37,561 nucleotides of DNA from Prevotellaceae bacterium (GTDB lineage: Bacteria; Bacteroidota; Bacteroidia; Bacteroidales; UBA932), in NCBI GenBank assembly GCA_031284065.1, contig JAITAP010000014.1, positions 1 to 37,561 on the forward strand. The letters run 5' to 3'. The notes under the pieces were generated by a model. The model had not been told where the DNA came from. It was given only the letters and a program-made list of their open reading frames with translations, and did not search any database. Below are positions 35,268 through 37,561 of the stretch, in pieces. The position numbers and the translations under genes are program-made. Each line of letters starts with the position of its first letter. Within the stretch, counting starts at the first letter, position 1.

Positions 35268-36560
35268 ATGAAATACTATAGCACCAACAAGCAAGTCCCG
35301 CTATCGACGCTGAAAGACGCGGTTTTAAAAGGGTTAGCCGATGATAACGGCTTGTACATGCCGGAGCGTATTCCGCAGCTCGGCGGCGATTTTTTTGCCG
35401 CGCTGCACGCCAAAACGCTTCAGGAGATAGCGTCGGAGGTTGCCGTCGCGCTTTTTGGCGAAGACATACCGGCGGCAACGCTGCGCGATATAGTGCACGG
35501 TGCGCTGAATTTTGACATTCCGCTGGTGAAAGTAGCCGACAACCGCTACAGCCTTGAGCTGTTTCACGGGCCTACTATGGCATTCAAAGACGTTGGCGCT
35601 CGCTTTTTGGCGCGAATGATGCAGCATTTCACCCGCAACGAAAGCGTTGAAACAAACGTGCTGGCGGCAACCTCCGGCGACACGGGAAGCGCGGTGGCAA
35701 ACGGGTTTCTGGGAATTGAGGGTATTACCGTTACGATTTTATACCCAAAAGGCTTGGTGAGCAAAATTCAGGAGTCGCAGTTTACCACGCTGGGGCAAAA
35801 TGTGTGCGCTCTCGAAGTGGAGGGCACATTTGACGATTGTCAGCGCTTAGTCAAGCAAGCTTTTCTGGATAAGGAGCTCAACGCGCAGCGCAAGCTCACG
35901 TCGGCGAACTCTATCAACTTGGCACGCTTCATCCCGCAGGCGTTCTACTACTTTTGGGCTTGGGCGCAAATGCCGAAAGACTGCGAGGTGGTAGCGTCCG
36001 TTCCGAGCGGAAACTTCGGCAACCTGATGGCGGGATTGCTTGCCATGCGCATGGGGTTGCCCGTAAAGCATTTCATTGCCGCAAACAACGCCAACGACAT
36101 TTTTTTGAAGTACCTGCAAACGGCTAAATTTTCGCCGCGCCCAAGCATTGCCACCATCGCCAACGCGATGGATGTGGGCAACCCGAGCAACTTTGCCCGT
36201 ATCATGGACTTGTACGGCAGCAATTACGCCAGCGTAACGGCAGACATTTCGGGCTACAGCTATAGCGATGCGCAAATTCGAGAGGTGATAAAGCGTACAT
36301 TTACCGAAACCGGATACACGCTCGACCCGCACGGAGCCTGCGCCTGCGAAGCCTTGCGCGAGTACTTGGAAACGAACAAAACGCCTAAGGGATTTTTTCT
36401 GGAAACGGCGCACCCTGCAAAGTTCAAGGAAACGGTGGATGATATTTTGGAGGCTGATATTGCCGTTCCCGAAAAGCTGCAAGCCTTTATGAGCGGTAAA
36501 AAGCAAACCGTTGGCATGAGCATCCGGTACGAAGATTTCAGGGATTTTCTGCTGAAATGA
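35268..36560 (+). CDS. thrC: Threonine synthase
   Basis: MKYYSTNKQVPLSTLKDAVLKGLADDNGLYMPE...HGPTMAFKDVGARFLARMM...LAATSGDTGSAVANGF. Confidence 0.97.
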   Translation: MKYYSTNKQVPLSTLKDAVLKGLADDNGLYMPERIPQLGGDFFAALHAKTLQEIASEVAVALFGEDIPAATLRDIVHGALNFDIPLVKVADNRYSLELFHGPTMAFKDVGARFLARMMQHFTRNESVETNVLAATSGDTGSAVANGFLGIEGITVTILYPKGLVSKIQESQFTTLGQNVCALEVEGTFDDCQRLVKQAFLDKELNAQRKLTSANSINLARFIPQAFYYFWAWAQMPKDCEVVASVPSGNFGNLMAGLLAMRMGLPVKHFIAANNANDIFLKYLQTAKFSPRPSIATIANAMDVGNPSNFARIMDLYGSNYASVTADISGYSYSDAQIREVIKRTFTETGYTLDPHGACACEALREYLETNKTPKGFFLETAHPAKFKETVDDILEADIAVPEKLQAFMSGKKQTVGMSIRYEDFRDFLLK

Positions 36561-36639
36561 TTTTACCGGCTTCACTACTGACCAGCTAAAATTCGGTCGT
36601 AAGGCTTTAGCCTAATATCACTAAGGGGCGCGGCACGGG

Positions 36640-37075
36640 GCGCGGCGTTCGCGCCATCCCGTTAGGGATGGAACGCTCGGTAGAAAACCATCCCCACCAC
36701 CAAACCCGACAGTCCGTAGGAATGCCTCCGAAATATTTTTGGACACATTCCTAACGGAATGTGTTGCGCCGAGAAGATTGCCCTTTTCTACCGAGCGGTT
36801 CATCCCTACGGAATGAAAGACGCAAGCGACCTGCCACACCTTGCTCCCGGACCTCACCCCCGACCCCTCTCCAAAGGAGAGGGGAGGCTTGCGCCGAACA
36901 TCGCGCCCCGCCGCGCATCGCGCCCCACCCCACCCGTCATTCCGACCGGAGCGCGCAAGGCACGCGCGCGCGCAGCGGAGGAACCTCCCGCCATTTTTGC
37001 CATATAACGGCAACAAGGGTGGGTGGTAAGGTGGGAGGTTCCTCGCTACGCTCCGAATGACGGCGGGAGGGAACG
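36640..37075. repeat. Mosaic of several dispersed intergenic repeat families
   Basis: GCGCCATCCCGTTAGGGATGGAACGCTCGGTAGAAAA, ACACATTCCTAACGGAATGTGT, TTTTCTACCGAGCGGTTCATCCC, CCCCGACCCCTCTCCAAAGGAGAGGGGAGGC and CGTCATTCCGACCGGAGCGC...; most recur at 6.7, 12.0 or 14.5 kb. Confidence 0.8.
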
Positions 37076-37103
37076 GCGGTGGGGCGTTTGCGGGGCGGAG
37101 ATA

Positions 37104-37283
37104 AACCTCATTTCCACCTCATTTCTTTAACAAAACAACCTCAGTAGCAATGGCATGAAAATCTCTCCCACAACCTCATTACCTCATTACAAAGCGATTG
37201 AATGAGGTAATGAGGTTGGCAGGTATGTACGTATTTCTGCTACTGAGGTTGTTTTGTTGTTTGAATGAGGTGGAAATGAGGTT
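37104..37283. repeat. 180-bp nested inverted repeat with three perfect stems
   Basis: Stem 1: 37104-37123/37264-37283 (20 bp). Stem 2: 37129-37149/37238-37258 (21 bp). Stem 3: 37172-37188/37201-37217 (17 bp). Internal loops 5/5 and 22/20 nt; 12-nt apical loop. Confidence 0.95.
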
Positions 37284-37321
37284 GTTGCGGCGGGACGGGA
37301 CGAACGCCGCGACCCCGCGCC

Positions 37322-37561
37322 CCCCCAAGCCCTGAAAGGGCGAAATCATTAGCGTAGGGCAACGCCCTGCGAACGCCGAGCCCCCGCGCCTCCCCCAAGC
37401 CCTGAAAGGGCGTAATCCATTAGCGTAGGGCAACGCCCTACGAACGCCGCGCATCGCGCGCCTCCCCCAAGCCCTGAAAGGGCGTAATCCATTAGCGTAG
37501 GGCAACGCCCTACGAACGCCGCGCTCCCGCGCCTCCCCCAAAGCCCTGAAAGGGCGTAATC
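37322..37561. repeat. 70-72-bp tandem repeat array, truncated by the window end
   Basis: AGCCCTGAAAGGGCG starts at 37328, 37398, 37470 and 37542; complete units also carry GTAGGGC-AAC-GCCCTAC (last bases vary in the first copy). Confidence 0.92.

Noticed and set aside
37179-37541. 120-aa minus-strand ORF with repeated RRALPYANGLRPFRAWG
   Set aside because: Read-through of the 70-72-bp DNA tandem repeat; no independent coding evidence.
37322-37561. Possible CRISPR array at the window end
   Set aside because: The unit-to-unit similarity spans nearly the entire period, with only a short variable linker; not a repeat-spacer pattern.

Overview
This 37.6 kb window looks like a Bacteroidetes/Bacteroidales-type chromosome: TAnnTTTG promoters, PorQ/PorV-like outer-membrane proteins, AT-rich leaders. 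No database search was run. Most of it is housekeeping: purL 5' end, lolD-like, greA, HIT, trxA, ssb, trmB, xerD, xseB, hisH/hisF, infC-rpmI-rplT, alaS, yggS and thrA-thrB-thrC. Regions worth a second look: (i) a four-gene extracytoplasmic redox module (7012-11933), with a NapG/NapH-like Fe-S pair flanked by two beta-propeller proteins; (ii) a same-strand ssb / PorQ-like / HhH-beta-barrel set (2941-6341), in which the SSB lacks the usual acidic C-terminal tip; (iii) a 180-bp nested inverted repeat with three perfect stems of 20, 21 and 17 bp (37104-37283); (iv) a superfamily of small intergenic GTA-loop palindromes with compensatory changes, including a 53-bp tandem array with an ABAB pattern (14837-15038); (v) infC apparently starting at a non-canonical AUA codon; (vi) a candidate ~80-nt sRNA between alaS and yggS; (vii) a receiver-like/PEP-pyruvate-binding fusion protein. 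No complete tRNA, rRNA or CRISPR array was recognised.
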